The notes beneath the pieces are model-generated. The model was not told the DNA's origin. It searched no databases and saw only the letters and a program-made list of their open reading frames with translations. Both the position numbers and the translations under genes were made by a program. This document shows, piece by piece, positions 34,215-46,990 of a DNA stretch of 64,000 nt. Within the stretch, counting starts at the first letter, position 1. Each line of letters opens with the position of its first letter. Origin of the DNA: Saturnia japonica (taxonomy: Eukaryota > Arthropoda > Insecta > Lepidoptera > Saturniidae); assembly GCA_033032175.1 (NCBI GenBank), contig CM065312.1, forward strand, positions 9,176,001-9,240,000. Direction: 5' to 3'.

Positions 34215-34763
34215 AAAGGTAGGAAAATGAGCAGTACCGTATGAATTCACTGAACAACAACAATAAAATCGCGTCGAAGCTTGCTTTAACGTATTGAATG
34301 TGGGGAGATTCTGAATCGGATTGTCACATTTCATGAAAAGTGGATTCTATATGATAATCGAAAACGTCCGTCGTACTAGTTGGACACAGGGGAAGCACCC
34401 AAATAATGTCCTAAACACAAATTGAGTCACAAGAAACTGGTTGTGAGTGTATGATGAATGATGGACAAGCTCGCTGTCAATCATCCAATACTTGTTAATT
34501 ATTCTAGTCCACTCGTTCTTCACGACAACGATGATCACAAACTACAGGAGTTATGAGTGGAATCTCTCCGTCACCAACCGTACTACCCAGTCCTTGCTCC
34601 AATTGATTTCAATATTTTTCTGAATTTGGACTGTTTGTAACAGTTTCATTTCAAATCCGATGTAGCGGTTTAAAAACGCCTTTAAAGAATTTTCGATTTC
34701 CATCCCTAGGATTTAAAATAGCAGAGGCATCAGTGAAATTCAATTAAAATGGCATGACCAATA
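34215..34763 (+). pseudogene. mariner transposase remnant, inactive
   Basis: Pieces of a mariner (DD34D, cecropia-like) transposase are seen in several frames: HELNEQQ-like sequence near 34235, ILNRIVTFHEKWILYDNRKR near 34312, LDTGEAPK near 34380, VLHDN near 34512, YYPVLAPIDFNIF near 34580 and a decayed tail to about 34763. The first catalytic Asp of the usual TCDEKWI has become His (TFHEKWI). There are several stops and frameshifts. Terminal repeats were not located, so the copy is old. Confidence 0.8.
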
Positions 34764-35035
34764 ATTAGCAGCACTACGACTTATTAATTAAGTATATAAT
34801 CTTACCTAAACTTTTTTATATTTTCTATTTATATATTTTTAAACCCCTATTGACTCAGCAAAATAAGTATCTTTCAGCTGACCACCACTTGTCAAACCCA
34901 CGTCTATTTTATCAACTATAAATTTTCTTTTGCACTAGAGCGATCTTGCGAAGTTAATGTTCTGCCTTCCAATATACAGTAACCGGTATTGGTACGTTAC
35001 GAAAGTAACAAATTACAATGTTAAGAAACTGAAAA

Positions 35036-35255
35036 AACTAGCTGACCCAGCGAATTTATTGGCATTAGCTTTTCTAATGAAAAAGTTTTTAATATTTATA
35101 TTAACAATAACAATAGTTTTAAACTGTTTGTCTATGTTTCGTCAATAGCAGGCAACATAAGCTTTAAAATTATATTTTAATAATTATTTTATTGATGAAG
35201 AATTAATGGGAATATAGCGTTGCCAGGAAAAACACCTTAGAGATATAGTAGAAAC
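35036..35255 (+). repeat. ACTAGCTG repeat, GTTGCCAGGA-tail type
   Basis: The copy starts ACTAGCTGACCCAGCGAATT and ends with GAAGAATTAATGG followed by CGTTGCCAGGAAAAACACCT. The same tail closes the copy at 53662-53995. Confidence 0.75.
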
Positions 35256-35561
35256 ATATTAAAAGCTTAATAATTTTAAATACCTACCATAAAACAATTC
35301 ATCGTAGTCTATTCTGCATAGAGCGATAATCATTAATAATATTTAGACGAAATGTAAGTTGTCCAGGGGCATTGGGTCGTTTCTGCATTATGATTTACCT
35401 ACTTGTTTTTCATATAAAAATAATATTGTTTACATAGAACATTTAAGTGTATTGGCATGTACATTCCTTTATAGATGTTGTTCATAATTTTAATTCATAT
35501 TGCTATCTCAAAAATCGTAATACTTCTATACATTTATTTTACGTCTATTTAATACATAACT

Positions 35562-35880
35562 AGCTGACCCGGCAGACGGTGCTCTGTCCTTTCCAATAGT
35601 CAAAACTCGATTACAGCTCTACATATCCCGATTTTTCCCTCATAACTTGACAACAACCATAATCATAAACAAAAGAATTAAGCATGTCCATAACTTGTCT
35701 CCGAGTTCATAAAAAAAAATCCCATATAAGTAAGGACGTTCACTTTACTCTCCATGAAAACCTAATTCGTACTATTACGAACATTTTAAAACCAAAAATA
35801 GCCAAAGCCGTTCTCAAGTTATGCATGCGCTTACCAAGGAACAGCATTAAATTTCATTTACTAAGTTACTAAATTTCATT
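35562..35880 (+). repeat. ACTAGCTG repeat, third type
   Basis: The head reads ACTAGCTGACCCGGCAGACG. The end is unclear; sequence up to about 35880 looks like the same kind of non-coding repeat. A further diverged head (ACTAGCTGTTCCCGTGACTT) is at 50698. Confidence 0.6.
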
Positions 35881-36954
35881 TAAGTATTATGTATTGATAT
35901 TCAAAGCCCTTTTTAATTTAACACTTTGTTCTTATTTCATCGTCACGATGTTTTCATCGGAAATGTTTTTAAGCTCGGTTTAGACATTCAAAAACAAAAC
36001 TTTTGTAGCTGCGACCAATCGTAAGTACATTACGTTATAATTTTATTAAGGTCAAACTAATTATATGACAAATTAATATACACGTTACACTATGATATTG
36101 ATATAAATATGGATACCATAAAACTAAGTATGTACCTAATGTAATTCATAGTCTCGATTAGGTAATATGGGATCATTATGATAACTGTGTATCGTAACAA
36201 AGCATCGTAGGTTCCGATCCATTGATCGCTTACAAAGAACAATAAACCATTAATTTGAAGATAGTTTATATAGCGTCCAATGAAACAATGCCTGCTTCTA
36301 CCGTACATATATCACGTTAAATACCAATATTGTTGTATTAAATACAATGTTGAAATCAAGTTCAAGTAGGTACCTATTATTTGGCTTACAAGTACCGATC
36401 AAAATTTCGTATCTTTTTTCCGGTGAATATGCTTTTGACACTCTACGGGAAATTCATGTTATATGAGGAAAAGATCAAACTGTCTTTTATTGTAATTTTT
36501 AGTAGGTACTGCTTAGCCCCCTACAGAAAAACGTAATTATGTTTAGTCCAGATTCTACTTCGCATACAGAATTAACATACAAACTACTGCGGCCGCTAAA
36601 TTATATGAGATATACTCTTTAGTTGAAAGGACTTACGTCCCACTTATTGCACGTTAATGGTATTATATCAGAAATTTTAATGCAAGTGCCTACAATAATT
36701 GTCCTAAGTTTCACTTCAAAAAACGATACGCCCACACGTAGGCCCTACACCATAGTAGGCAAACACACGAACATTAATTTTATTATTTTAATTAACACCT
36801 TTGCTACGCCCGAATAATTATAGTCTCATTTGCAAGGTTGTTTGTAAGTATTGATCAATAGCTTAACGTTAAATATGTCGGTGTAACAAAAGCTTATGAG
36901 ATTATATCAAGATCATTGAAAGTTTTACTTTTATATGAAACGAATGTATTTATG

Positions 36955-37151
36955 TCAAATTTCAATTCAAATTCAATTTAGACCCTAAGAAGGCACTGAT
37001 GAATGTCAACACACTACCAACGGTTTGGGACACATCCCAGTCACAGTCACAGTCCCGGAGAAGAACTGACAAGAAACTCGAACGGGTTTATCAATATCTT
37101 ATTTTCTTTTTCTAATTAGTATTTACAGTATTAAATTATATACAGTTATTA
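36955..37151 (+). repeat. Older interspersed repeat, left half, split by the hAT element
   Basis: The sequence from ACCCTAAGAAGGCACTGATG through AAGAACTGACAAGAAACTCG recurs, diverged, at 60240-60370. It continues on the other side of the hAT at 41088-41360, where ACAAATCGGTAATGTG matches 60500. The two halves were therefore once one repeat, probably the 3' end of an old LINE. Confidence 0.75.
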
Positions 37152-37389
37152 CAGTGGCGTAGCTAGCATAGGTGGCACCCGGGGCGGATTTTATAGGTGT
37201 CACCCCAAAACACAATCGAAACTGTTAAAATAAAAAAAGTTATAATCATTTACGTTTCATTAAAATACGAGTACCTATTACAAATATTTGAATATGATGT
37301 GAAACAAATTACTTTGTTAAAAATTAAAATTTCTTCCTTCTAGCTTTGACACTAGCGAACTCCGAAATCACGTCTTCAAAATTTATATT

Positions 37390-39878
37390 TTATGTTGCTT
37401 CATGTTCTATCGTTAAAATACCAAGATTGTTTAATCTGGTTTCAGTCATTGTAGACCGCAAGTAATTTTTAATTAATTTTAATTTGCTGAAACTTCTCTC
37501 ACATGAAGCAACTGATGCACATATTGTTATAAATAACTTTAGTGCGACCGTTAGATTCGGAAGGGATTCTGTAAAATCCCATTCCATAATAAATTTCAAA
37601 AATTCCAGTGTCACCCAATTAGGGACAGTAATATTAGCCGCTTTTAAATGTCTTCTCAATCTTGGTATTTCTAAAAGGAGTTCTGTTTCTGATACTTCAT
37701 CGTAAAGGTTAGTAAATTTTGATTTAGCAAATTTTAACTGTTCATTGTTTTCCGAAATCAAGGTCTTTGACTGCACAACCTCAAACAATGAAGCTACGTC
37801 TTTAATGGACTTTACTCTTGTTTCGAGTTCAATATTGAATCTGTCAAGACATTCTAACATGTCCTTTTGAAGTTCCGCTCTAAGTGTAAGTCCAGCATCG
37901 GTGGACGATGCTAACTCACCGGGCATGCGTTTCTTGCGACGAATTCGTCGTTCCATCGAAATGTTGTATTTTTCCGATTTTTGTACAGCAAAATCTATTG
38001 CCTCTTCTGATAGATGCAACCGTTTCTCTCCAATGAATAGACGAAATGCTTCTAGTTTTATGATTATTTCATCAACGCATAAACCTTTACTTTGTAATGC
38101 AATCTGAGGGTTGTTCACTTCCCTTAGCACATCATACCAAAAGAAAAGAAAACAAATAAATGAGAAATTGCACACAGCAGGCATAAGATTTTGTGCAGCA
38201 CCTCTAGTTTCTAAATTTACATCTAGGTCACATAGTTCCTCAATTGCAGATATTATCCCATCAAAATTTTCAGCCAATACTTTTACTGGACCATAATGAG
38301 CACTCCAGCGCGTTGCCGAAAGTCTTTTAACAGATGCTTTGCTGTGATTGAGGAGCACTTCCCAACGGCTTGTGGAAGTTGAAAAAAAGTTAAATATTGT
38401 TTCCACTGCTCCGAAAAATGTAACACAAGTCACATTTTGTGCGAACGAATGTTGGCCGCATAAATTAATTGAATGATCTATACAACCAATAAAAATTACT
38501 TTATTGTTTTTTTCTTTTATAATAGCTTGCAATCCTCCGTGTATACCACTCATAACTGCAGCATTATCATAACCTTGAGAACGACACATCATAATATCTA
38601 AGCCATCGTTTTCAAGCTTCTTCAGTATTTCAGCGCTTAAATCAGCTGCTTTTTTCCATGTAAAGGAAATAATCCTAAGAATACTTCTTTGGCTTCTACT
38701 TTTCTATTATTAATTTTTACATAACGAATCCCTTGTGAAACATGAACATGTGAAACGTCAGGTGTTCTATCAAACATGATTTCGAAATATTTGGCCGATT
38801 TAATTTCGTTGACAAGCTGACATTTTACATGATTAGCAAAACATTTATGAACTCATTTTGTATTTCTGGTGATAAATATGTTACTTTAGGTGATTTTTCC
38901 TGCTCCAAATATAGTATATGTTCTTTGAGTACTGCATCATACTTTGACAGCAGTTTAACTAGTTGTAAGAAATTACCTTTATTAGACGACCCTTGGGTTT
39001 CAATCATGTCCACGAAATGCTAGGTTTTGTTTAGCCAAAAACAATGTTATATCTAATAATCTAGATAAAAGATTTTTCCACTTCTGTTTTTCCGTATCCA
39101 TTAATTGCAAGGTTGCATCATCTATTGTGGTGTGAGATTTTAATCTCATTTCCAAAGTTTTCCACTATTCGAAATTTTCTAAATGTTCACATGAAGTTTC
39201 ATGGTCCAATACTTTAGGATTTAGTTTCCACCACTTCTGAAATCCAGTTGTAAATGTTGTTTGTATGTTACTGACAGCAAATAAACGACAGCAAAAACAG
39301 TACAGGTTATTTGATATTGGAGAAAATACCATCCATGATCGTAGAATTTTTTCACAACTAGGCATCTGTCTATAAAACCATTCCTGTGAAAGATGACGAG
39401 AATCACCTTTAATCTTTGAACCATGACGAGATACAGTAGGAAACAGTCCTTCTTTGTTCTGGAAATGTTCACTGCCCTTTTTTATTATGTCAATGCGAAT
39501 ATTATCAGGTACCGGTAAACTCCAATGTAAAACATCTCTCAAGTGTTGAACTGATTCTTCGAAGCTAATGCTATCCCCGAAAGTAGCATTAACGGCGTAA
39601 TTTTCATTATTTATTTTGATTCCGTCAAGGTCCTGGGTCGCCTTCATTGATTCTGTATTGTCGATGTTGCTATCTGAATGTGAGTCTCCAAGATGTGAAT
39701 CATAACTTTCGTCAGCAGGAGACTCGGGTACTTTACTTGAACTTTGGCCGCTATCTGCTTTTGTGACATATTTGAAAAGAGAACCGGACATGCTCTGAAT
39801 TTCATCCATTTTAGCCTTTTTGGCTTTTCTCTGTTGAAACCCGCTTTCTCTTTTCGAAGTATGAATTCCCCGAGGCAT
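37390..39878 (-). pseudogene. hAT transposase (ZMYM1-like, TTF-type finger) with a few lesions
   Basis: The transposase excises and reinserts the element. From the N-terminus (Met at 39878) there is a charged leader. A TTF-type zinc finger region follows (WFYRQMPSCEKILRSWMVFS, then YCFCCRLF, and DHETSCEHLENFE). At 39165 a TAG stop interrupts the frame; beyond it MRLKSHTTIDDATLQLM and LAKQNLAFRGHD follow. A frameshift near 39010 leads to NKGNFLQLVKLLSKYD. Another shift near 38825 leads to FEIMFDRTPDVSHVHV, with the first catalytic Asp, then the long frame 38592-37390. That frame holds QGYDNAAVMSG (second Asp), a long helical insertion, and the dimerisation end SCERSFSKLKLIKNYLRSTM. About 800 codons are recognisable with roughly three lesions, so decay is mild. 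Confidence 0.9.
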
Positions 39879-41049
39879 ATTTCGTTCTGGGTATTCAAAA
39901 AAATATTTTTAGTTAGTGATACGATGATTTTATAAACTAATTATAACAGTAAATAAACACCTACACGTTACGTAACTAGCTTTGTGAAATATATTTTTAT
40001 ATAAATTAACAATCCTGCGTCTGGGTGTAAATATGTATTTAAGTATTATTAGAAAAATACTAGTTAAATACTCCACCTTTGATTGTGATATCCGTGCCAC
40101 GAGTGCTCGAGCTACTCATCTCGGAGCCAAATCAACGTACGCGAAGTTGTATGATATGATTATGCTTACTTTCAATCAAAAATCTAAAGTTAATATATTC
40201 CGTTTTTGTAAACAAGTCCCATTGCTATTAGATCGGAAAATAATAAGTAAGTAAATAATAAATACGTATATTATTTACAATTATTACCTAAAGTAATATC
40301 GTAAAACGTGTAGAAATATAAATAAAATCTTTTTACGCCAGCAAAGCCTTTAAAACCTATTTTAATAAATAAATACATTTAGTAGATAGTAATACTTGCC
40401 CAGGCTAAACAAAAAAATATTACTGCAATCCGTCTAAAATACCTTCTGTAGGTACCTATTTATCATTTAGGATGGCTCAATAATATAGTTTTAAAATACA
40501 CAGTAATTAAAAGAGAATAAAATAATTGAAGAGTTTTTCAAAATAATCTAAGATACTGCTATTAGATACTAAATGAATTAAAAATGTAAGTATTACCTGT
40601 AATAACAAAAATACTTCACTTACCTTGTTTATTTTCTTCAAGAATCGACCATATTAAATCGGTTTTTATACAAAAAATGTTGTTTATAATATCTAATAAT
40701 TAACAAACACTTTGCACAAGAAGTTCACACGTTCACGTAAGAGAATATTGAAATGAATGCGGTCGGAAACAAAAGAAATGGCCCAATCCTTAAAGTGACG
40801 AGCGCTATATCGAGGGAATCCCCTGACTAGCGTTGGTTATGCGTGAATGGGGTATTAAATTTTGGGGGAATCCCAGATCGATTGACAGTGTGCACATTGT
40901 TTTTTTTCTAAATAACAATTTATTATGCTCGTGGTACGATATCATAGTTACCTAGATAATTTTATTAGTGGCGATTATGCTCTCTGCCATAGATGTACGA
41001 GTTTTTATAGGTAGAAAGAACTACAACTGATGGTCATAGTCGGGCTCGG

Positions 41050-41070
41050 CCCCCCCCCCCCCCCCCCCCC
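41050..41070. repeat. Homopolymer of 21 C inside the hAT right end
   Basis: Twenty-one consecutive C lie about 17 bases inside the right terminus. The left terminus has only CACCCGGGG-type sequence at the mirror position, so the run probably grew by slippage; its length may also be an assembly artefact. Confidence 0.9.
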
Positions 41071-41087
41071 TCTTAGCTACGCCACTA

Positions 41088-41360
41088 AGTTATTATCATT
41101 TTCAGTAGATGTACAAAGATGGATTCACATACAGACATCACCATCATTCACGTAATCAACTACCCTACAATATCCCTTTCGACAATAAAACTAGCATAAC
41201 ATGATTCTTAAACTCATTATTCGACAAATCGGTAATGTGCTTAGGAAGTTTGTTATAGAACCTAACACGATTACCTTAAAAGCTTTTATTTGTTTTATAA
41301 GTCTAAAAGATGGAATGACTATTTTATATTTATTTCTAGTACTTACATATTGAATTTGTT
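41088..41360 (+). repeat. Older interspersed repeat, right half
   Basis: This is the continuation of the repeat begun at 36955, starting with the second copy of AGTTATTA. Shared words with 60380-60630 include ATTCGACAAATCGGTAATGT-type sequence and TTTTATTTGTTTTA-type tails. Confidence 0.65.
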
Positions 41361-42204
41361 CATGTTAGCTTACAAGTTCAAAATTATCTTCATTTTTCCG
41401 AACATACATTATATTTTCCAATATGTATAAGCACATAGGCTTTACGTGCAAATGTATAGGTACACAGAAAAGTAGTACGGTACTTAAAATCTATATAGAT
41501 AGATACCTTTGTAATTTAAAATTATTTTTATATATCATACAAAACTTAGCATATTAAATCGGTACAAATCATTTGATTTAGTTATTCGATTATTGCTAAA
41601 TTATTGGGATAGTAAAACATTACAGGCTTTATTATATTGAAATGTAGAAAGACATTATTTAACATCCTAGCTCACGTAGTAAACAAAGGTTTGTGTAAGA
41701 GGTCTAAAAGATATAACTTGGCATGCGCCTCTTTCCACTAATATTAATTATTCATTTCAATGTAAACATAAATATAAATAATAATTAGAAATAGTGGGAG
41801 TAGAGATGAGAGAGTGACGTAACTATTTTTGTGATTTAATAGAACGAACATTTAATTTTTTTTTATCGTTATAGGTTTATGGTTTATGGTATATAGCGCT
41901 ATGGTAATCTCACCTGATCTTAAGTGACGATTGTGGTCTAAGATGGTAGCTCGGTAATCCTAATGGAAATAAAATAAAATCGAACAAGTACCGAGTAGGT
42001 TGAGGGTTTCGAACTGATTACATTAAGTACTTACCGTTCATTATTCTACAATTTTCTACATAGATATTGTTTAGATACTATCCTTATATATACATCTCTG
42101 TCTGTCTGTCTGTCAGTGCGCTTAAACTCAAGAACCACTCGATGATTTTTTGAAAATTATTTTATAGATGTTTTACTAAACATTTTTTATAGAGCTTTGT
42201 GGTG

Positions 42205-42545
42205 TGAAAGAAGATATAGTCACACGGATTGAGAAAGGGATGCTTAGATGGTTTGGGCATGTTGAGAGGATGAATGAAAGAAGAATGACTATATATCATG
42301 AATTATAGTGCGAGTGTGAAAGGAATCGTTGGAAGAGGAAGGCCTAGACGAACATTTATCGATCAAAACGGAGACGTTCTGAAGAAAGGTAAGGTCAAGA
42401 GTACTCTAAACCGACGAGCATGCATGAAATGATCAATGAATGTCGAAGAAGCGAAAGAGTTATTCCAGGATCGTAGCAGGTGGAAGGACGTGGTCTCTGC
42501 CTACCCCGTTGGGAAATAGGCGTAATTTATGTATGTATGTATGTT
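42205..42545 (+). pseudogene. LINE 3' end with reverse-transcriptase tail
   Basis: The frame reads RIEKGMLRWFGHVERMNERR, then [16 protein letters not shown] and, after shifts, RSRWKDVVSAYPVGK followed by a stop. This is a well-known C-terminal tail of RTE-type insect LINEs. The element ends in a short ATGT tandem run (about 42530-42543), common for these tails. Everything upstream of the tail is missing. Confidence 0.8.
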
Positions 42546-42939
42546 TTTACTAAAATGGTATTAGGTTATTTTTGTAACGTTATGTAACAAAAGAAAGAAA
42601 ACAAGTAATGATAATGTAAAATCAACACCGAAAAAAAAACACTACCAGCACGCTTTCTCGAATACGCTACCAAAACCGTTAAACATAGGAAAATAGAAAC
42701 ACAATATAAATAGGTAATAAAAAATTCTTCTTGTACCTACTTTAAACTAGAAATTTAGTGTAAACTACAAAAATCTAAAACTATTATTATATTTAAACCA
42801 GTATAAGTAATTTAATGTTACAGAAGAAATTAGAAATATTTATGTTATGTTAGAAATATATGTACGTGAAACAATAAATTAATTTCATGCTCAATAAGGC
42901 GACCCCGATCATTGTTTACTATTACATTTATGGATAATA

Positions 42940-43530
42940 TTAAATGCATAACTTTTAAAAGGGCTTCCAAAATTGTATGCACCTTGGAAGTACTCTATAG
43001 GTTTTGATAATCGGTCTCTGAATGTGACTTTTAGACTTTTTTATGAAAGGCTGAACTGGTTGTATTGTATTAATCTAGAAACTAGATTCGGTATTCGATA
43101 TTATTTGTTAAGAAATTTTTGAGAAAAAAAATTAAACTTAATACAATTTTGATACATTATAATTTCACACAGGGTTAGAAATTCCTTATTTTTGGATTTA
43201 ATTCTATACATTTGTTAAAAAAAACTTTCTTAGTGCCAAATTTAAAGACTGTAGGTCTGCGGGAAGAGTACTCTGTAGGTTTTGATAATCGGTTCGCTAG
43301 CGTTATTTTAACTATGAAGTGCCCTATCTCTTTAATGCGTTAACCTAGAAAGTTTATTTTTTTAGAGGAGCATGAGGCAATAAGCTTTAACATATCATAT
43401 TAATTTCAATTTTATAGCTCAGGTCGTTTTTATGAAAAATAATCTTGACACACGGAGATACAGCCAGCCAGACAGACTGACAGATGTACAACAAAATGAT
43501 CCTATAAGGGTTCTGTTTTTTTTTCTATTA
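42940..43530. repeat. Interspersed repeat with an internal direct duplication
   Basis: ACTCTATAGGTTTTGATAAT at about 42990 recurs as ACTCTGTAGGTTTTGATAAT at about 43268, 276 bases on. The right end has GACAGACTGACAGATGTACA and then ATCCTATAAGGGTTCTGTTT, a 3' tail found in many lepidopteran repeats. No coding potential. Confidence 0.65.
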
Positions 43531-43689
43531 TGAGTTTCTAAACCCTAAAAATACTAGCTGAGTTTCACGGTTTAACCCTTGTTAAATTTATTGGAGCAAC
43601 TCTTCACCTTTCTGAGCGCCGCCGCCGAGCCGCCAATCGCACCCGTACAGTATAGTCTATCGCTGTTTTCACTTGCTATACAGCTTGCC

Positions 43690-43800
43690 AGTTACTTGGC
43701 ATTCATAGTTAATGCTCCGCTCCTTAGGGTTATAGTGTGAAGTTATATAGCCTATACACAAATATTCTTTTGAGGTTTATAATATTAGTATAGGTAATAA
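43690..43800 (+). repeat. Fragment of the ACTAGCTG long repeat family
   Basis: AATGCTCCGCTCCTTAG and TTATATAGCCTATA followed by TTTATAATATTAGTATAGG match the right half of the copy at 21560-21715. The head is missing. Confidence 0.6.
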
Positions 43801-45024
43801 ATTGCCAAATTTTTTTATAGTAGCTCCGCTCCGCAAATTGACCCTACTGTTTCTGATGGTAATTACAGTACAAACACAACCGGCCTTCGGAAATATCTCT
43901 TCACGTTACGCTTGAAGCACCCGATGTCTTAAGAAGGAACACATCGACCAGGAGATGGTTCTACAACTCCAAAGTACGACAAAGATAAGACAGAGAAAAT
44001 TTTAGTTCGTGCCGAGATGGAGGTTACCGTAAAATTGACATTCCGAAGCCCAGCTCATGTGGTTCTGTTGTGGAAAGATGATAAGGAAATTAGATTGCAC
44101 AGCTTTTCATATTTATGGTCAGCAATATTTTTATACGATTAATATTAATGCACGAAATGAACGGTATATTTTTTGCAGTTGCTGTGGTATTGGTGTATCG
44201 GACCACCTTGCAATTATTGCAATAAAGAAGTAATTATTTGAGTTTTAGTCAATTATTTGATACTTTGTTAACCTATTTCTTTAGTACGATAAAGTTTGTC
44301 TAAGATATTCATTATCAAATAATCTATAAGTACATGTAATTTATTTCTACTTTAGATAATACGAATTCTTAATTTGAAAAAATTAAATACAGGTGGTAAT
44401 GTGTCAATCACTGAAATTCTTGTGACTTGTCCGACGTAATTGTACGAAGTTCACTTCTATGAAGCTAGATCTTCTCAAGATACTCTGATATTACCTTAAA
44501 ATATTGCCCTAGGGCATAACATTCACGTTTCTATAAATAAGTTTTTCTTACATTTGAGAAATAAATATATAAATTACGTTAATACATATAAGTAAATAAG
44601 CACCAATTAAAAAGGGTCACGCAAGCTTAAGATGTTCTTTATGGAAATCAGCAGTAGCCGTGTATTTTTATAGAATTTTTTCTTCGTACTAAGGTAATAA
44701 AGATTAAAAACAATATATTATAAATGTAACTTAATGTCACGCTATACACGCAAAAATAACAGGTAACGATCAGAAAACGGAGTCAAAATGGTCGATCAAA
44801 GGTCACATTGCCCAAGTTCGAACGTACCTAACTTTAACTTTATATTTAATTTGAGAAGGCACATATGAAAATAGGTACTTATAATCACATTATAAAAGAT
44901 TTAACTTATTATATATACACATAAACAAACATTTATGACACACAAACACACTCGATTTTACAACACAAAGAGACGAAACTACACTACACAATTACAAAAC
45001 AATGTAAAGTAATAACCAATTATA
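43801..45024. other. No gene recognised
   Basis: AT-rich DNA. A piece at about 43985-44245 has short coding-like words but no sustained frame or recognised family. Confidence 0.4.
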
Positions 45025-45428
45025 CAACACATAATAATTATATTCTTATTTATAATAGGTATAAATTAAGGTTATTAGGAAAGTATAAAAATTTGTTACT
45101 CTCTTGGATACTTGAGCACTAAGAGGCAAAAGCACCTTAGGCAAAAAAAGCAAACAGTTCGCTGGAGTTCATAACCAGAAAAACTAAACAGAATAATATG
45201 TGTAATATACATGAAACACATGTAAACAAATTCAAAGGTATAACGGCTCTTTAAGTAGTAGATAACTTAAGTTCCAACTCCAGTTCGGCAACACATAATA
45301 GTTATGTCTTAATTCATTATTTATTTGAAGGTTATTACGAAAGTTTAAAAATTAGTTACTCTGTTGCATACTTGAGTACTAAGAGGTAAAAGTACTTTAT
45401 GCAAAAGCAAACAGTTCGCTGGAGTTCA
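45025..45428. repeat. Direct duplication of about 145 bp
   Basis: Units at 45025-45171 and 45289-45428 both run from CAACACATAATA to CAGTTCGCTGGAGTTCA, with scattered differences. They are separated by about 117 unrelated bases. This may be a composite insertion or paired LTR-like ends; neither could be shown. Confidence 0.8.
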
Positions 45429-45714
45429 GCGCGGTACGGACTGTAAGGAAGTGGAATCTTAGCATTAACCTTATTTATATAATTCTTGGACATTAATTCC
45501 TGACGATTCTTTGCGCATTCCCAGCCTCAACACTTAACCGTTGAGGTTATTAGAACTAACCACTTGATGCATACCACTAAGTACTAGGACTATTTCTTGG
45601 CCAATTCTCTCTACTTGGGGAAATTTGATTGTTGAAATACCTCCACCCTACAGAAGACGCAGTCAAATAACTTTGTGTGGTGTTCCTGTGTTGAGTAGGG
45701 TTTCCAGAGCTCCT

Positions 45715-45885
45715 TGAGGAAGCTCCTTACCATCAGGCGGGCCGTACGCTTGTTTGCAAACTTAGATGTATAAAAAAATATATAATTACTGGGATTATTT
45801 GCATTGTCATTAAAAATATATGTGTGATTAAAGATAGGCAGCAGTGTTCAGTTAACATCAGGTGGACTGAAAGCCTGTTTTCTAC
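45715..45885. repeat. Common lepidopteran repeat words
   Basis: CCATCAGGCGGGCCGTACGC at 45730 and AACATCAGGTGGACTGAAAG at 45855 are variants of a word frequent in lepidopteran interspersed repeats. Related words occur at 25945, 27880 and 41910. Confidence 0.5.
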
Positions 45886-46339
45886 CATAAATAAACGCGT
45901 CTAGAAAAATTAAATTCAATAATTTATTAACTTCATACTAAATTTCAAAGTGGGCGTGAAGTAATGGTAGTTCATTAGAGATGTATGATTTTCGAGATAT
46001 TACTGTTTTTATTATTACTTATTTACTGCCGGATGAAAACCTCGTTATATTCATAGAAAGACGCTAAAGGCGTGGAATAATCTAGTATTAGGTGGAAACA
46101 GCTACATTTGAAGAAATTTAAGATGAGTGAGAAATTTAATTGAGACGAAGCAATGATGGCTTGTACCTAGGTTATTTATCTATAATCTCTTGATTTTATT
46201 TACATTTAAACTTGTTTACACTATTTATTTTTGCATGTCAGAGTAAACTTTAATTAAGGTAACACTTAGATTGTAATTTAAGTTTTTTTTTGTTTTTTAT
46301 TTTAGTGAAGTATTTTGAAAACCCTATAGTCCTATCGTT

Positions 46340-46990
46340 CCTATTAATATAATAAAGGGAAAAAGTTTTTTGTTTGTTTAATTGTTTAAACAAGCTAATC
46401 TCTGGAACTACCAGTTGGATTCGATTTGTTTTTTTTTGTATATGATAGCCAGACCCCTGAGGAATAGTATAAGTTATTTAAGATTAGGTTACAACTTTGA
46501 CATAGCCTTAAATAATTATTTTAGTAACGTAAGTCGGAAGTCGAGGTCCTCCCGAATTGCTTTAACCGCGTGCGCTGGCGTAATCGGTAATGATATGGAA
46601 ATACAATGTTCTACAATAATATTAGTCCTCAATATATCTAAAAAAAAGTCAGCGATAACATATGCCTAGCCTTTTACAAAAGCCACAATATGGTATTTTG
46701 TGACAAAAGATTTCTTGAAAATGAAAAAGTAATAAAAGCATTATTTTCAGACATGGCATATTAATCCTTACAAACAAAATTTACTTTATTATAAACTCAA
46801 TTTTATGAAGTTAAATTTTGCTCTTTAGAGTATGCTATTTGGACACATAGGTTAGGATGTAATGAAAAATTAAAATAATTTTGTATTTGCGAGAAGAACA
46901 ATTATGATAGACTACAAGGGAGCGTTGGCGGCGCGTTGTTTATCGGATAAAATTAACACAGGAGACACTGTGGGGCACAGCTAGTATCCT
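46340..46990 (-). repeat. ACTAGCTG-type repeat, reverse copy
   Basis: Read on the minus strand it begins CTAGCTGTGCCCCACAGTGT (46983 downwards) and ends at an ATATTAATAGG tail near 46340 after a GTTTGTTT-type run. It is diverged. The open frames across it are not real genes. Confidence 0.6.

Larger units (their letters stand above)
37152..41087 (-). mobile_element. hAT transposon, nearly complete, 3.9 kb
   Basis: The left end starts CAGTGGCGTAGCTA and the right end is its inverted copy with one change at the outermost base. The 8 bases AGTTATTA flank it on both sides (37144-37151 and 41088-41095), an exact hAT target duplication. Inside is one transposase gene on the minus strand with a long 5' leader. 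A 21-base run of C lies just inside the right end. It inserted into an older repeat. Confidence 0.95.
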
